From contig CAZCZI010000009.1 of assembly GCA_964503045.1 (NCBI GenBank), positions 79,108 through 143,107 of the forward strand: DNA of 64,000 nucleotides, in the 5' to 3' direction. Source of the DNA: CAYZJR01 sp964503045 (GTDB taxonomy: Bacteria; Cyanobacteriota; Vampirovibrionia; Obscuribacterales; Obscuribacteraceae). The notes beneath the pieces are model-generated. The model was not told the origin of the DNA, did no database searches, and saw only the letters and a program-made list of their open reading frames with translations. Numbering within the stretch: position 1 is the first letter of the stretch; the number at the start of each line of letters is the position of its first letter. A program made the position numbers and the translations under genes. This document shows positions 36,198 to 46,037 of the stretch, piece after piece.

Positions 36198-36971
36198 TCA
36201 AGGTGCATTCCACTTCATGAGACGGCGTTCGAGCTGCTCGATAATGGCTGTAAGCCCCAGTGCGACGATGATTAGGGCAATTACCCCGCAAAAAACGGTT
36301 GCCATGTCGTAGAGTTGCGATGCCTTGACAATCATATAGCCCAGACCCTCCTCGGCCGAGATAAACTCGCCGATAAAGGCACCCAAAAGAGCCAGCCCAA
36401 TGTTGAGCTTCATGGCGTTGATGACCCAGATTAGGGACGATGGAATGACCACCAGCCTGAATGTCTGCCACCGGGTGCCCCCGACCACCTGCATCAACTT
36501 GAGGAATCGAGGCTCGACCGACATTGCTCCTTGATAGCTCTGAACGATCGCGACAGTAACGGTGGCCAGAAACGCCAGCATGATTTTTGAGAGAGTGCCG
36601 ATGCCAAACCAAGAGATGATGATTGGCGCCAAAACAAAGACAGGAACGGTTGCGATGGCCGTAATGTACGGTTTGGCAATCTGAGCCACGAGTTTGGAAT
36701 ACCAAAGAGACAACCCGAGTGCAGCACCGATTGTGGTGCCGGCCAGGAAGCCGATGATCGCCTCCATGATTGTCACTAATGCATTGTGAAACAGTTCACC
36801 ACTAGTCGTAACCCGCACTAAAGCCGCATAAACCTTTTCGGGGCTTGAGAAAATGAATTGGCGCTGTTCGTCTGAACCGGTGTAGATTTGCCAAATGATA
36901 ATCAATACGATTAGCGGCAAGGGATAGAGAAACACAACCAATGGTAATCGTTGTGATTTGGAGTTTTGCAT
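36198..36971 (-). CDS. ABC importer permease (SsuC/TauC-type)
   Basis: 257 residues from the ATG at 36971, preceded by AAGGGG at six bases. Six membrane helices with the EAA-type loop near LSKIMLAFLATVTVAIVQ and GARWQ-like GGTRWQTFRLVVIPSSLIWV. It pairs with the ATPase gene directly upstream and the binding protein before it, forming a classic importer of the nitrate/sulfonate/taurine family. The start lies two bases after the ATPase stop, so translation is coupled. Substrate is unknown. Confidence 0.88.
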   Translation of the reverse strand: MQNSKSQRLPLVVFLYPLPLIVLIIIWQIYTGSDEQRQFIFSSPEKVYAALVRVTTSGELFHNALVTIMEAIIGFLAGTTIGAALGLSLWYSKLVAQIAKPYITAIATVPVFVLAPIIISWFGIGTLSKIMLAFLATVTVAIVQSYQGAMSVEPRFLKLMQVVGGTRWQTFRLVVIPSSLIWVINAMKLNIGLALLGAFIGEFISAEEGLGYMIVKASQLYDMATVFCGVIALIIVALGLTAIIEQLERRLMKWNAP

Positions 36972-36973
36972 AC

Positions 36974-37771
36974 TTACCCCTTGATCACAGACTTGAGTTC
37001 TGACCAAATCACGCGATAGTGTTCGGCGAACTCCGGCATTCCACGCGCGTTTTCAGGCAGCCGGTTGTCGCCGATGGCAATTGGGAATTCTTTGAGAAGC
37101 TTTCCTTCACTCATGATGAACACTCGATCACCCATGGCGACGGCCTCTTCTATATCATGCGTGACGAGAAGCGCAGCCTTTCGCTGCTCTTTCACCAATT
37201 GATAAAACTCGCTTTCCAGGCTGAGTTTTGTGTAGTAATCGAGTGCGGAAAATGGTTCATCCAGGAGCAAGAGGTTTGGATCGAACATCAAAGTTTGAAT
37301 AATGCTTGTTCGTTGTCTCATGCCGCCAGAGAGCTGTGCTGGATACTTCTTGAGTATCGTTTCGCTGAGATGGAAGGTCTTGAGATACTCACTGATACGC
37401 CCTTTGGCAGCGGCTTTCGCAGTTTTATTCATCTCGGCGGCGAGCATGAGATTGCTTTCGACTGTTCTCCAAGGAAACAGTGCATCGTTCTGAAATATGT
37501 AACCGATCTTTTGTAGTTGCTGTCCGCTCGCACTTGCGTGGCGAATATCGATTGCCCCTTTGTTGGGTTTGAGAAGCCCTGCAATCAAGTTGAGCAGGGT
37601 TGTTTTTCCGCAGCCGCTGGCGCCGAGAATGCACAAGATCTCGCCTTGAGAGATGTTGAGCGACAGATCGGAAACGGTTGGTTTTACTGTTCCCGAGCCT
37701 GATTCGCCGAAGGAAAACGACAGACCTTCGATCGACAATAAACAATCGTCGGATGCCGCCATATCCGTCAT
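36974..37771 (-). CDS. ABC importer ATPase (SsuB/TauB-type)
   Basis: 265 residues. Walker A GASGCGKT at about 50-57, signature LSGGMRQR, Walker B LLLLDEPFSALD, and H-loop in LLVTHDIEEAV. These mark an NBD of the sulfonate/nitrate/taurine class. It energises the permease at 36198. The ATG overlaps the stop of the binding-protein gene (ATGA), which indicates an operon with coupled translation. Confidence 0.92.
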   Translation of the reverse strand: MTDMAASDDCLLSIEGLSFSFGESGSGTVKPTVSDLSLNISQGEILCILGASGCGKTTLLNLIAGLLKPNKGAIDIRHASASGQQLQKIGYIFQNDALFPWRTVESNLMLAAEMNKTAKAAAKGRISEYLKTFHLSETILKKYPAQLSGGMRQRTSIIQTLMFDPNLLLLDEPFSALDYYTKLSLESEFYQLVKEQRKAALLVTHDIEEAVAMGDRVFIMSEGKLLKEFPIAIGDNRLPENARGMPEFAEHYRVIWSELKSVIKG

Positions 37772-38871
37772 GGCTTTTTCGGTGTACCGGATTTGGCTGC
37801 TGGCGTCGCTGAACTGGATTTGCTTGCCGGCGTCGATGCAGTTGCCGTTGGAGGCGATGGCTTTGCTGCTGGCGCCATTGCCTTGGCTGCTTTCTCTGCG
37901 AATCGCATATCAACGTTTTCTGCGAAACTTCCAGAACTCTTCAAATCACCAATTTCTTTGCGGAGTCCGATTGCGTTATTCCAAGCCTTTTCAGACAAAA
38001 CAGGCGATTGAGGAATGGTGCCTTCCTTTATCAAGTGCGTGAGAGCCTCGCGTACCACTGGCTCCGCCACTTCGGGAAACTCTGCTTTTGCTACTGCTAA
38101 CGCGCCTTCGTAATCGGATTGAATGAAGCTCATAGCTCGTGTCAGTGCATTGACTGCTTTTTGAATGTCATCAGGATTACTCTTCAAATAGCCATCAGAT
38201 ACGGTGAGCCCAGTAAAAGCAAAATCACCTAGTACCTTTGCGGGAGAATAGACGATATGCCCTTTTTCGTGTGTGGCAATAGATACGATTGGTTCGATAT
38301 CCAATGCCAAGTCTGCCTGCTTTGCTTTGAGCATTGCCAACAATGTTCCAAACATTCCTTGCACAATCTTTGCATCTACTGGTTTACCGTTGTTTTGCAA
38401 AACGCGCTTCATCACGGCGTAGCTGGTTGAAGGTGCAGTGTAAGTGGCGACGCGCAGTCCCTTGAATCCTGCTGGATCGTCGATTTTCTTTATGTCGTCG
38501 CGAAAGGTCACAACCCAAAACGGCACTCCGCGGACAACGCCGGCTACAACCTTACCGCCCTGACCGCGCTCTCTGGCGATGGCTGTGAAAGTGGGATCTG
38601 ATACTCCAAACTGGGCGTTTCCGGTGACCACCGCAGTGAATGTTTTTTCGTCTCCGCCTGTGCTGACTAGTTTTACTTCGAGTCCCTCATCCTTGAAGTA
38701 TCCCTTCTTCACAGCGACATAAAGAGGCATATAGAGGAATACGTGCCCGAACTGTGCAATCGTGATGTTTTTTGTTTTCTTGGCTGGCTGAGCGCCGGCG
38801 GGCGCACAAACTGCAAACATTGAGCCAGTTACGCATGCGGTTGCCAGCAAAATCGAAAGTACCCTTGTCAT
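37768..38871 (-). CDS. ABC importer substrate-binding protein, NMT1/SsuA-like
   Basis: 367 residues from the ATG at 38871, with AAGGAG five to nine bases before. Signal peptide (VLSILLATACVTGSMFAVCA) and then a type 2 periplasmic binding domain: FGHVFLYMPLYVAVKKGYFKD, LVSTGGDEKTF, FGVSDPTF and ADLALDIEPI. This is the NMT1/THI5-like fold used for sulfonates, nitrate, riboflavin or thiamine precursors; the ligand cannot be decided here. The C-terminal tail is 40 residues of Ala, Pro, Ser and Lys, which is not part of the fold and is unusual. First gene of the operon. Confidence 0.88.
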   Translation of the reverse strand: MTRVLSILLATACVTGSMFAVCAPAGAQPAKKTKNITIAQFGHVFLYMPLYVAVKKGYFKDEGLEVKLVSTGGDEKTFTAVVTGNAQFGVSDPTFTAIARERGQGGKVVAGVVRGVPFWVVTFRDDIKKIDDPAGFKGLRVATYTAPSTSYAVMKRVLQNNGKPVDAKIVQGMFGTLLAMLKAKQADLALDIEPIVSIATHEKGHIVYSPAKVLGDFAFTGLTVSDGYLKSNPDDIQKAVNALTRAMSFIQSDYEGALAVAKAEFPEVAEPVVREALTHLIKEGTIPQSPVLSEKAWNNAIGLRKEIGDLKSSGSFAENVDMRFAEKAAKAMAPAAKPSPPTATASTPASKSSSATPAAKSGTPKKP

Positions 38872-38920
38872 CACGGCTCCTTCTTTCAAAACGCCGTAAT
38901 AATGATTGCACACTCTCGGG

Positions 38921-39832
38921 TTAATCTTTGTCTGCGCGGTCTCGATCTTTGGCTGCAAGATCCTTGCGCCCCATCAAATCGTAGACTTTGGCTCTTTCTC
39001 TCAATATTGACGGCGTCGGCAGAAACTCATAAGCCTTGGAGTAGTCGGCGGCGGCTTCTATGTATTTTTTCTGCTTGGTGTAGACACGTGCGCGCATCTG
39101 ATAGCTTGTATCGTCTTCCGGATTCTTCTTGATCAACTCTGAAATCAGCTTCACTGCTTCGTCAAAACGATTCAATTGTTCATAACATTTGACTTCGCGA
39201 TAGACGACTGTGTCTTCATAGTCCTCTTTGAGAATCTCCTTATAGTCAGCGATCGCGCGTTCGTACTGTTTTGAATTTTCAAGAATCGAAGCCTTCGACA
39301 ATAAGATCTTCCGTCGGTGTTTACCCGTGACGTGCTTAAGGGCTTGTTCGATGTCTGCAAGAGCTTCCTTGTCTCTTTTCATTGAATTGTAGGCGTGAGC
39401 ACGCTCTTCGTATGCACCTAAATCTGGAGTTTTTGCGTGCAAGGCCTTCGTGGCCATCTCAATTGCCTTGGGGAAGTTTCCTTGCGCTGAATACCATTCG
39501 GAGTATTGTGTATAAGTCTTACCGAACCCTGGGTCTACTTCTACTGCGTGTTTCAAGCATTGTTCGGCTTTTTCGAAACCGGTTCGCAAATTGTCGGGAT
39601 CATTGGAGTAAGCCTTTGCAAGCCAGACAAACAGCATCGGCTCTTTTGGATACTTCTTGATCATGGCTCGCAACGCGGGGCGGGCTACGGTGTAGTTAGC
39701 AGCGTCCATCAAACGAGATAATTCATCGAACTCGTTGGCAGAGGACTTCGCACAAAAAGACAAAGTGATGACGAGCGACAGAAAAGTTGCTCCCCCAACA
39801 TTGAGCGATCGTGATTTCGGAAAATCAGACAT
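38921..39832 (-). CDS. Exported TPR protein
   Basis: 303 residues from the ATG at 39832 (frame open to 39871). Signal-like N-terminus (LNVGGATFLSLVITLSFCAKSSA) and then about seven TPR units (LFVWLAKAYSNDPDNLRTG, KALADIEQALKHVT, EAAADYSKAYEFLP). It lies 50 bases upstream of the binding-protein gene on the same strand, so it may belong to the same transcript. A role in protein interaction in the periplasm is likely; no specific function can be read. Confidence 0.8.
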   Translation of the reverse strand: MSDFPKSRSLNVGGATFLSLVITLSFCAKSSANEFDELSRLMDAANYTVARPALRAMIKKYPKEPMLFVWLAKAYSNDPDNLRTGFEKAEQCLKHAVEVDPGFGKTYTQYSEWYSAQGNFPKAIEMATKALHAKTPDLGAYEERAHAYNSMKRDKEALADIEQALKHVTGKHRRKILLSKASILENSKQYERAIADYKEILKEDYEDTVVYREVKCYEQLNRFDEAVKLISELIKKNPEDDTSYQMRARVYTKQKKYIEAAADYSKAYEFLPTPSILRERAKVYDLMGRKDLAAKDRDRADKD

Positions 39833-39894
39833 GTTCGATAAGTAAACCACCCACACTAATGAGCATAGCAAAATGTGGTTATCAAACTGTGATC

Positions 39895-42800
39895 TTAACT
39901 CTCAATGTAATGTCGCGCTCGGGACGCCGGAGTTCTCTTCACGGGAGCGAGATCTGAGCCAAATAGCTTGAGTAGTGCGGGGATGACGATTAATGTCAGG
40001 GTAGTCGAACTCACCATTCCGCCGAGAATGACGATGGCCAGCGGCTGTTCGAGTTCGCGGCCTGCTCCTCCCATTACTGCGATCGGCAGCACGCCCAGAG
40101 CTGCAGCCAATGCCGTCATGAGCACCGGGCTCAAGCGATCCATTGCGCTTCGCTCGATGATTTCATCGAAGTCTGCTTGCATGCGCAGGAGATCGTTGAA
40201 GTGAGTCACCAGCATGATTCCGTTGCGAGTAGAGATTCCAAACAGGGTAATGAAACCGACAAGCGATCCGACACTCAAAACAGCGCCGGAGAAAAGTACC
40301 GCCCAGATTCCACCAACCAATGCCATGGGAAGATTTGCCATTACGAGCATCGCTGCTCTGAGCGATCTAAATGCCATGCTCAAAAGCATTACCATGCCGA
40401 TCAACGCTGCTAGTGAAAGCCAGGCCAATTGGCGTGTTGCTTGCTCCTGTGCTTCGAATTGCCCTCCATAGACGACATAATACCCCGCCGGCAGCTTCAC
40501 TTCCTTTGCGATTTGTTCTCGCGCGTCTTGAATCACGCCGCCTAAGTCTCGACCCGAAACGTTTGCTTGAATCACGACTCTGCGGCTGACATTTTCATGA
40601 CTGATTGTGTTTGGGCTTGTGCTTTCAGTAACATCAGCCAATGTTCCAATCGGAATCTTGATGCCGGTGGGCGTGTCGACGAGTGTTTGCTTAATGACGT
40701 TGAGATTGTTTCTGTATTCCGGCTTAAACCATACATATAGGTCGAATGTGCGTTGACCTTCGAGAACCTGCGAAACAGTCACTCCGCGAAAAGCGGCTTC
40801 GATGGAGTCGGACAGATCCTTCACTCGCACTCCATAGCGTGCCGCGGCCTGCCGATTTACGCTTATTGAAATTTGAGGAACAGGAACGATTGGCTCAACG
40901 TGAACATCAACAGCTCCTTTAACTTTCTTCATTACACTCTCGATCTCCTTTGCTTTCTCGTGCAAAGTCGGCAAGTCGGTGCCGAAGAGTTTAATCGCGA
41001 TTGCCGCGTTGACGCCGGACAGTGCGTGATCCATTCGGTGTTGCAAGTACGATCCTGAGTCAGAAATCAGTCCGGGAACATTGGAAAACTCGTGTCGAAT
41101 GTGATACAGCACATCCTTTTTGTGAGGGCTGTTTGGCTTCATGCGAATGTCAAACTCGCTAAAGTTGCTCGACCCATAGTCTTCGCCACCTTCAGCGCGC
41201 CCGGCTCTTTGGCTGGCAGCCATTATGTCGTGTTCTTTGCGAAAGTGTCCGATTAGCTCCTTTCCGATGGCAGTTGTTGTCGTGATACTTGTGCCGGGAA
41301 TAGATGTTGCCACCACAATCAAGTTATTTTCATCGAAGTCTGGAAGAAATTGAGTTCCCATCACCAAAAGTGGTGTCAATGAAAAAAGGAACAATAATGC
41401 AGAAGCGGCGAGCACAGTCTTGGGAAATTGAAGACTCAATTTTAGAATCGGTTTGTATAGGTTCTTTAGAAAGCGAATCAGCAGCGACTCTTTTGGGGGA
41501 ATTCCCTTTGCGCTTCGAAGCAAGATATAGCAAAGTGCTGGAGTGACAGTGAGAGCAACCCCAAGAGAGGAAAAGAGTGCAACTAGATATGAAAGTGCAA
41601 GCGGGCTGAATATTTTACCTTCTAACCCACCCAGTGATATGACCGGAAGAAAAACCAACCCGACGATGAATGTTGCGTAAACGACGGAGCCACGCACTTC
41701 CGATGAAGCTTCATAGACAATGCGCAATGGTGTCTTCGGACTGCCGAGCGTCTTGTTTTCTCGAAGTCTTCTATACACGTTTTCAACATCGACGATTGCA
41801 TCGTCGACAACCTCACCAATAGCGATGGCAAGGCCGCCAAGTGTCATCGTATTGATGGTGAGACCTTGATACTTTAGAAGAATAATTGCCGAGAGCAGCG
41901 ACAATGGAATCGCCGTTACGGAGATAAAGGCAGCGCGCCAGTTTTGAAGAAAGGCGAAAAGGATTACGATTACAAGTACTCCTCCAAGAAGTACTGCCTC
42001 GGAAACATTTTTGACTGCGACTTCGATGAAGTCGGCCTGTCTAAAGGTAGTGACGACTTTGACGTCGTTGGGCAGGGTGTTCTTTAATTCGTCCATCGCT
42101 TTTTCGATTGCGCGAGTTGTTTCCAGCGTATTCGCCCATGATTGCTTCATTACCGTGAGGACGATTCCCGGATGACCATCTACTATTGCATCGCCAATTT
42201 GAAATTCCGGACCGAGTTTGACGTCTGCTACATTTCTGAGCAAAACAGGTAAGCCACTTCGACTGGTAATAACTGTTTGAGCGATTTCTTCTGGTGAATT
42301 TACGCGACCCAATCCGCGTATTAGCTTCTCGCTTTCATTGGTTCTGAGTATTCCGCCTGCAGCGTTGACGTTGCTACTCCTTGCGGCGTCTGCAACTTGT
42401 GCAAGCGTTATGTCATACTGCTTGAGTTTTTCTGGATCAACGAGCACTTGATACTGTTTCACTTCTCCGCCGATGACCACGACGTTTGAAACACCCTGTA
42501 TCGACATCAGTCTCATTCTGAGAGTCCAATCAGCGAGCGTTCGCAAATCCATCAAAGAAGTGCTTCCTGTAGGATAAAGCCCTATCTTGAGGATGTCACC
42601 GGTGGCAGTGCTAATCGGTGCCAGTATGGGTTCTTTTACGCCGCTAGGTAAATTGCTTCTCGAACTTTGCAATTTTTCAGAAACGAGTTGCCTTGCCGTG
42701 AAGACGTTGGTGCCGTCTTGAAAGATGACCGTAATCACCGATAGACCAATTGTTGAGATTGAGCGAACGACTTTGACGTTGGCTGTTCCATTCAAGCCTG

Positions 42801-43011
42801 ACTCGAGCGGACGCGTTACCAACGATTCGACCTCTTCTGGTGCAAATCCTTGAGCTTCGGTAAGAATCACAACTTGTGTCGGCGAGAAGTCTGGAAAGAC
42901 ATCAACCGGCATGCTTTGGGTAGAAAAGATTCCTAGTACAAACCATATGATTGCTAGCACAAGGACGATCCAACGATTGCGAATTGACCACTGTATTAGT
43001 CGATTCAGCAT
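39895..43011 (-). CDS. Heavy-metal RND efflux pump (HME family, CzcA/CusA-like)
   Basis: 1038 residues with the RND layout: N-terminal helix, two large periplasmic loops and 12 helices. The metal-transport helix 4 motif reads AIGEVVDDAIVDVENVYRRL, with acidic residues as in HME pumps, but it differs from the patterns I recall for CzcA (DFGIIVDGAVVIVEN) and CusA (AMVDAAIVMIEN). Metal specificity is therefore uncertain. It is translated right after the adaptor (stop at 43012, start at 43011). No TolC-type channel gene is present in the window. Confidence 0.9.
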   Translation of the reverse strand: MLNRLIQWSIRNRWIVLVLAIIWFVLGIFSTQSMPVDVFPDFSPTQVVILTEAQGFAPEEVESLVTRPLESGLNGTANVKVVRSISTIGLSVITVIFQDGTNVFTARQLVSEKLQSSRSNLPSGVKEPILAPISTATGDILKIGLYPTGSTSLMDLRTLADWTLRMRLMSIQGVSNVVVIGGEVKQYQVLVDPEKLKQYDITLAQVADAARSSNVNAAGGILRTNESEKLIRGLGRVNSPEEIAQTVITSRSGLPVLLRNVADVKLGPEFQIGDAIVDGHPGIVLTVMKQSWANTLETTRAIEKAMDELKNTLPNDVKVVTTFRQADFIEVAVKNVSEAVLLGGVLVIVILFAFLQNWRAAFISVTAIPLSLLSAIILLKYQGLTINTMTLGGLAIAIGEVVDDAIVDVENVYRRLRENKTLGSPKTPLRIVYEASSEVRGSVVYATFIVGLVFLPVISLGGLEGKIFSPLALSYLVALFSSLGVALTVTPALCYILLRSAKGIPPKESLLIRFLKNLYKPILKLSLQFPKTVLAASALLFLFSLTPLLVMGTQFLPDFDENNLIVVATSIPGTSITTTTAIGKELIGHFRKEHDIMAASQRAGRAEGGEDYGSSNFSEFDIRMKPNSPHKKDVLYHIRHEFSNVPGLISDSGSYLQHRMDHALSGVNAAIAIKLFGTDLPTLHEKAKEIESVMKKVKGAVDVHVEPIVPVPQISISVNRQAAARYGVRVKDLSDSIEAAFRGVTVSQVLEGQRTFDLYVWFKPEYRNNLNVIKQTLVDTPTGIKIPIGTLADVTESTSPNTISHENVSRRVVIQANVSGRDLGGVIQDAREQIAKEVKLPAGYYVVYGGQFEAQEQATRQLAWLSLAALIGMVMLLSMAFRSLRAAMLVMANLPMALVGGIWAVLFSGAVLSVGSLVGFITLFGISTRNGIMLVTHFNDLLRMQADFDEIIERSAMDRLSPVLMTALAAALGVLPIAVMGGAGRELEQPLAIVILGGMVSSTTLTLIVIPALLKLFGSDLAPVKRTPASRARHYIES

Positions 43012-44490
43012 CTAATTGTCCCCTTTGCGCCCTCGCAGTTTTGCGAGCGCAATCCAGACACAAACCGCAACGAAAGCAGCGGCGATTCCGCCAAAAAATC
43101 CCATTAACATATTTGCCGGACCATTGATCGTTTGTTTGGATTCTTGCTCATGCAGAGCATGATTGCCACCATCCTCTTCCTCGTGCGATTCCGCAGGTTG
43201 TGAACCCGGCTTGAAGAGATTTTGCGCGCTGAGCTGTTTGGCACCCAAGGAAACTATGGTGTCTCCTTCTTTGAGTCCTTTGGACACTTCGACGCCGATA
43301 TCGGTAGTGAGCCCTGTTGCGATGTAAACTGGGTCGAATTTGCCGTCGTGTACTTGATAGACATAAGGGCGATCTTGATAATAGACGACTGCTGACTCGG
43401 GGATTACCAAGCCGACCTTGGCTCCGCCCCCAACGTTTATTTGCGCTGTGACAAACATTCCTGGTCTCAAGAGATGATTAGGATTTTCAACGATGATTCG
43501 CACGTGAAGTGTCTTCGTTGATGCGTCAACAACTGACCCTACTGATGAAATCGTTCCCTTCAAAATCTGTTTGGAAGGTGTCTCAATTCTAACTGCCTGA
43601 CCCTCTTTTACCTGCGGAATTTGTTCTTGAAAAATGTCTACCATTACCCAAATCGGATTCAAGTTGACGATAGAAAACACTCGCTTGGTTGGGTCTACAC
43701 GCTCTCCGAGTGAGATCGAACGAACACTTATACAACCCGTAACAGGGGCAACAATGGGTAGATTCGCGGTCACTTTACCCGACTTTATTGCCTCATCTAC
43801 GGTAGCTTCCGAGATGCCCATGATTTTCAGTTGACCTTTTGCCGAATCAATTATCACTGCTCGCTGCTTCTCAACCAAGCTCACTTCTTGTGTGAGTTGC
43901 TGGCGAAGCGTGGACAATTTCACTTGTGAGGACTCATATGCATTCTTTGCTTCCTGATAATTTTTTCGTGCTGAGATACCCTCTTTTAGCAGTCCTTCTT
44001 CACGATCGAGCGTACTCTTTGCGAGTGCAACTTGATTGGTCTGCAACGTAATATCACTGTTGAATCGCGTTTGCACACGTGCAATCTCGCCACTAAGCTT
44101 GGTGAGTTCGTTCAACAATTGTGTGAGTGTACTTGCAACTTCGATACTGTGCACAAGAGCAAGTGTCTGTCCTTTTGTGACTGTGTCACCTTGCTTTGCG
44201 TATACGGCTTTGACCTGGCCGGAGACTGGCGGATTGACGTCAAAAGATTGAGTCTCGGCTGCCTGCACCTCACCAGTTGCCTTCAATGTGTCGCTTATAA
44301 CTTGCCGCTCGACTTTCGTGGTGGCTAGCGAGAGCGCTTTCTTGCTTTCTTCCGTGACAAATACCGATGTTGGTGCTCCGGATGCACCACTTGTCGCGAA
44401 TGCTTTATCCTCGTCGCCGTGCGCGTTTGCGTTGGGGGCAAACAAAAGGGCTAGCAGAAACAGCAATATGAAAATGGTTCTCAAATTCAA
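43012..44490 (-). CDS. RND adaptor (membrane fusion protein), CzcB-like
   Basis: 492 residues. TTG start at 44490. Signal peptide followed by HGDEDK; barrel-sandwich half (SFDVNPPVSGQVKAVYAKQGD), a long alpha-hairpin, second half and beta-barrel (VWVMVDIFQEQIPQVKEGQ), then a His-rich segment (SHEEEDGGNHALHEQE) and an extra C-terminal membrane helix (GFFGGIAAAFVAVCVWIAL). The His-rich stretches fit metal handling. It connects the RND pump with an outer membrane channel. The added C-terminal helix is unusual for this family. Confidence 0.88.
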   Translation of the reverse strand: MNLRTIFILLFLLALLFAPNANAHGDEDKAFATSGASGAPTSVFVTEESKKALSLATTKVERQVISDTLKATGEVQAAETQSFDVNPPVSGQVKAVYAKQGDTVTKGQTLALVHSIEVASTLTQLLNELTKLSGEIARVQTRFNSDITLQTNQVALAKSTLDREEGLLKEGISARKNYQEAKNAYESSQVKLSTLRQQLTQEVSLVEKQRAVIIDSAKGQLKIMGISEATVDEAIKSGKVTANLPIVAPVTGCISVRSISLGERVDPTKRVFSIVNLNPIWVMVDIFQEQIPQVKEGQAVRIETPSKQILKGTISSVGSVVDASTKTLHVRIIVENPNHLLRPGMFVTAQINVGGGAKVGLVIPESAVVYYQDRPYVYQVHDGKFDPVYIATGLTTDIGVEVSKGLKEGDTIVSLGAKQLSAQNLFKPGSQPAESHEEEDGGNHALHEQESKQTINGPANMLMGFFGGIAAAFVAVCVWIALAKLRGRKGDN

Positions 44491-44723
44491 TCAGCTCGCG
44501 GCGTTTCGGACATCTTCTATCATAGACCATAGCAGAATAAATGCAGGTGTGTCTGGTAAAACGTGCTTCACGAGCCGAATCTAGCAAATGGTTCCCGTTT
44601 TCATTTCGACTTTTTTATTGCGATGAAAGGTGAAATGTATGTCTGAAAGGGTATTGCGACTCAGGGAAAACCCTGTAGATCGCGGCTGAAGTGAGAAGCT
44701 ACAACTTGACTGGGAGGTGCTCC

Positions 44724-46037
44724 TTGAAGACAGTCCTTGTGGTGCTTTTTTTATTAGCCGCATTGCTTTCGCCGTTGCAGTTTTCAATGGCTAAGCCGAC
44801 CCGTTCTGTAGCAGGTGCAACCGGGAGCATAAGCAGCGGTGTTCAGCCTACTGCATCCAAAATCGACATGCCAGTCTCGGGTTTGCAGCTGGCCGGGATG
44901 GAGGCATTCGAGGACAGATTTTGCGAGTTTCTGCGCAACTGGTGTGTACCTGGTGCGTCAATTGCCGTCTCTAAAGATGGAAGACTTGTTTATGCTCGTG
45001 GGTTTGGTTGGTCGGATTTTGAGAATAAACAGAAAGTCCATCCCAACAGCTTGTTTAGAATCGCAAGCATTTCTAAATCATTGACCGCGGTTGCTGCCCT
45101 TAAGCTCAAAGAGGAAGGGAAGCTGAAGCTCGACGAAAAAGTGTTTGATATTTTGGACGATTTCGATGCAATGAAGTCTTCCGATCACGATCGCAGGCTC
45201 GATGACATAACTGTTCGAGACCTCTTGTATTGTACTGCGGGGTGGAATCCCAAGGTGAGCGGCGATCCACTATTTATTCCGGTACTTACACAGATTGCTG
45301 CCGAAAATGGTGGCACTGTTCCTCCCAAGCTGCATTCGATAATCAATTTCTGGTTGAAGAGACCACTGGATTTTACGCCGGGCACCTCGTGGGGATATTC
45401 GAATTTTGTGTATGAAGTGCTTGGTGCAGTGATTGCAAAACGCGCTGGTGAGCCATACGAGTCTTATGTGAAAAGTCGAGTACTAATGCCTGCCGGCATG
45501 AGTTCGACGTGCGTTGGAAGAACGGTCGAGCCGTTTCCGCATGAAGTCAGATACTACCCGCACCCGGGGCAGCAGACTGTCGCAAGTATTTACCCGAGTG
45601 AGAAAGAGCAAGTGCATTATCAGTATGGTGGTGATTTCGATTTGCCCACGATGGCTGCTTCGGCCGGGTGGATTTCATCGTCGGTCGACCTGGTAAGGTT
45701 TGGCAATTCAGTTGCGAAGACGGCGGCGAATTCTAATCCGGTTATAACCCAAGCGTCGTTTAAACAAATGGTCTCGAAGTCTCCGTCGCAATATTGGAAG
45801 GATAAGAAGGGATATTTCGCAATGGGCTGGGAGGTCTACCCAGTCACTAGTGGTAGTGGCTGTACATTCTCGCGCGTTGGTACAATGCCTGGAAGCATGA
45901 GCTTTCTAGTGAGGCGATATGATGACACATGCTGGTCCGTGCTCTTCAATTCAAGACCTGAAGATCAGGATCGTTTCATGAACGAAGCAAAGGCAATGAT
46001 TTGGGAAGCCGTCAATAAACAGAGGAAATGGAATTAG
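44724..46037 (+). CDS. Exported serine hydrolase, class C beta-lactamase/PBP4*-like
   Basis: 437 residues. A TTG at 44724 with GGGAGG six bases before gives a clean signal peptide (VLVVLFLLAALLSPLQFS); the frame opens upstream at a GTG 44691 with no good signal. Catalytic motif Ser115-x-x-Lys118 (SISK) and the Tyr225-Ser-Asn227 box are present; the third motif is the less clear GTMPGS. Members are beta-lactamases, esterases or D-aminopeptidases; substrate is unknown. Its stop overlaps the convergent prmA stop by four bases. Confidence 0.85.
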   Translation: MKTVLVVLFLLAALLSPLQFSMAKPTRSVAGATGSISSGVQPTASKIDMPVSGLQLAGMEAFEDRFCEFLRNWCVPGASIAVSKDGRLVYARGFGWSDFENKQKVHPNSLFRIASISKSLTAVAALKLKEEGKLKLDEKVFDILDDFDAMKSSDHDRRLDDITVRDLLYCTAGWNPKVSGDPLFIPVLTQIAAENGGTVPPKLHSIINFWLKRPLDFTPGTSWGYSNFVYEVLGAVIAKRAGEPYESYVKSRVLMPAGMSSTCVGRTVEPFPHEVRYYPHPGQQTVASIYPSEKEQVHYQYGGDFDLPTMAASAGWISSSVDLVRFGNSVAKTAANSNPVITQASFKQMVSKSPSQYWKDKKGYFAMGWEVYPVTSGSGCTFSRVGTMPGSMSFLVRRYDDTCWSVLFNSRPEDQDRFMNEAKAMIWEAVNKQRKWN

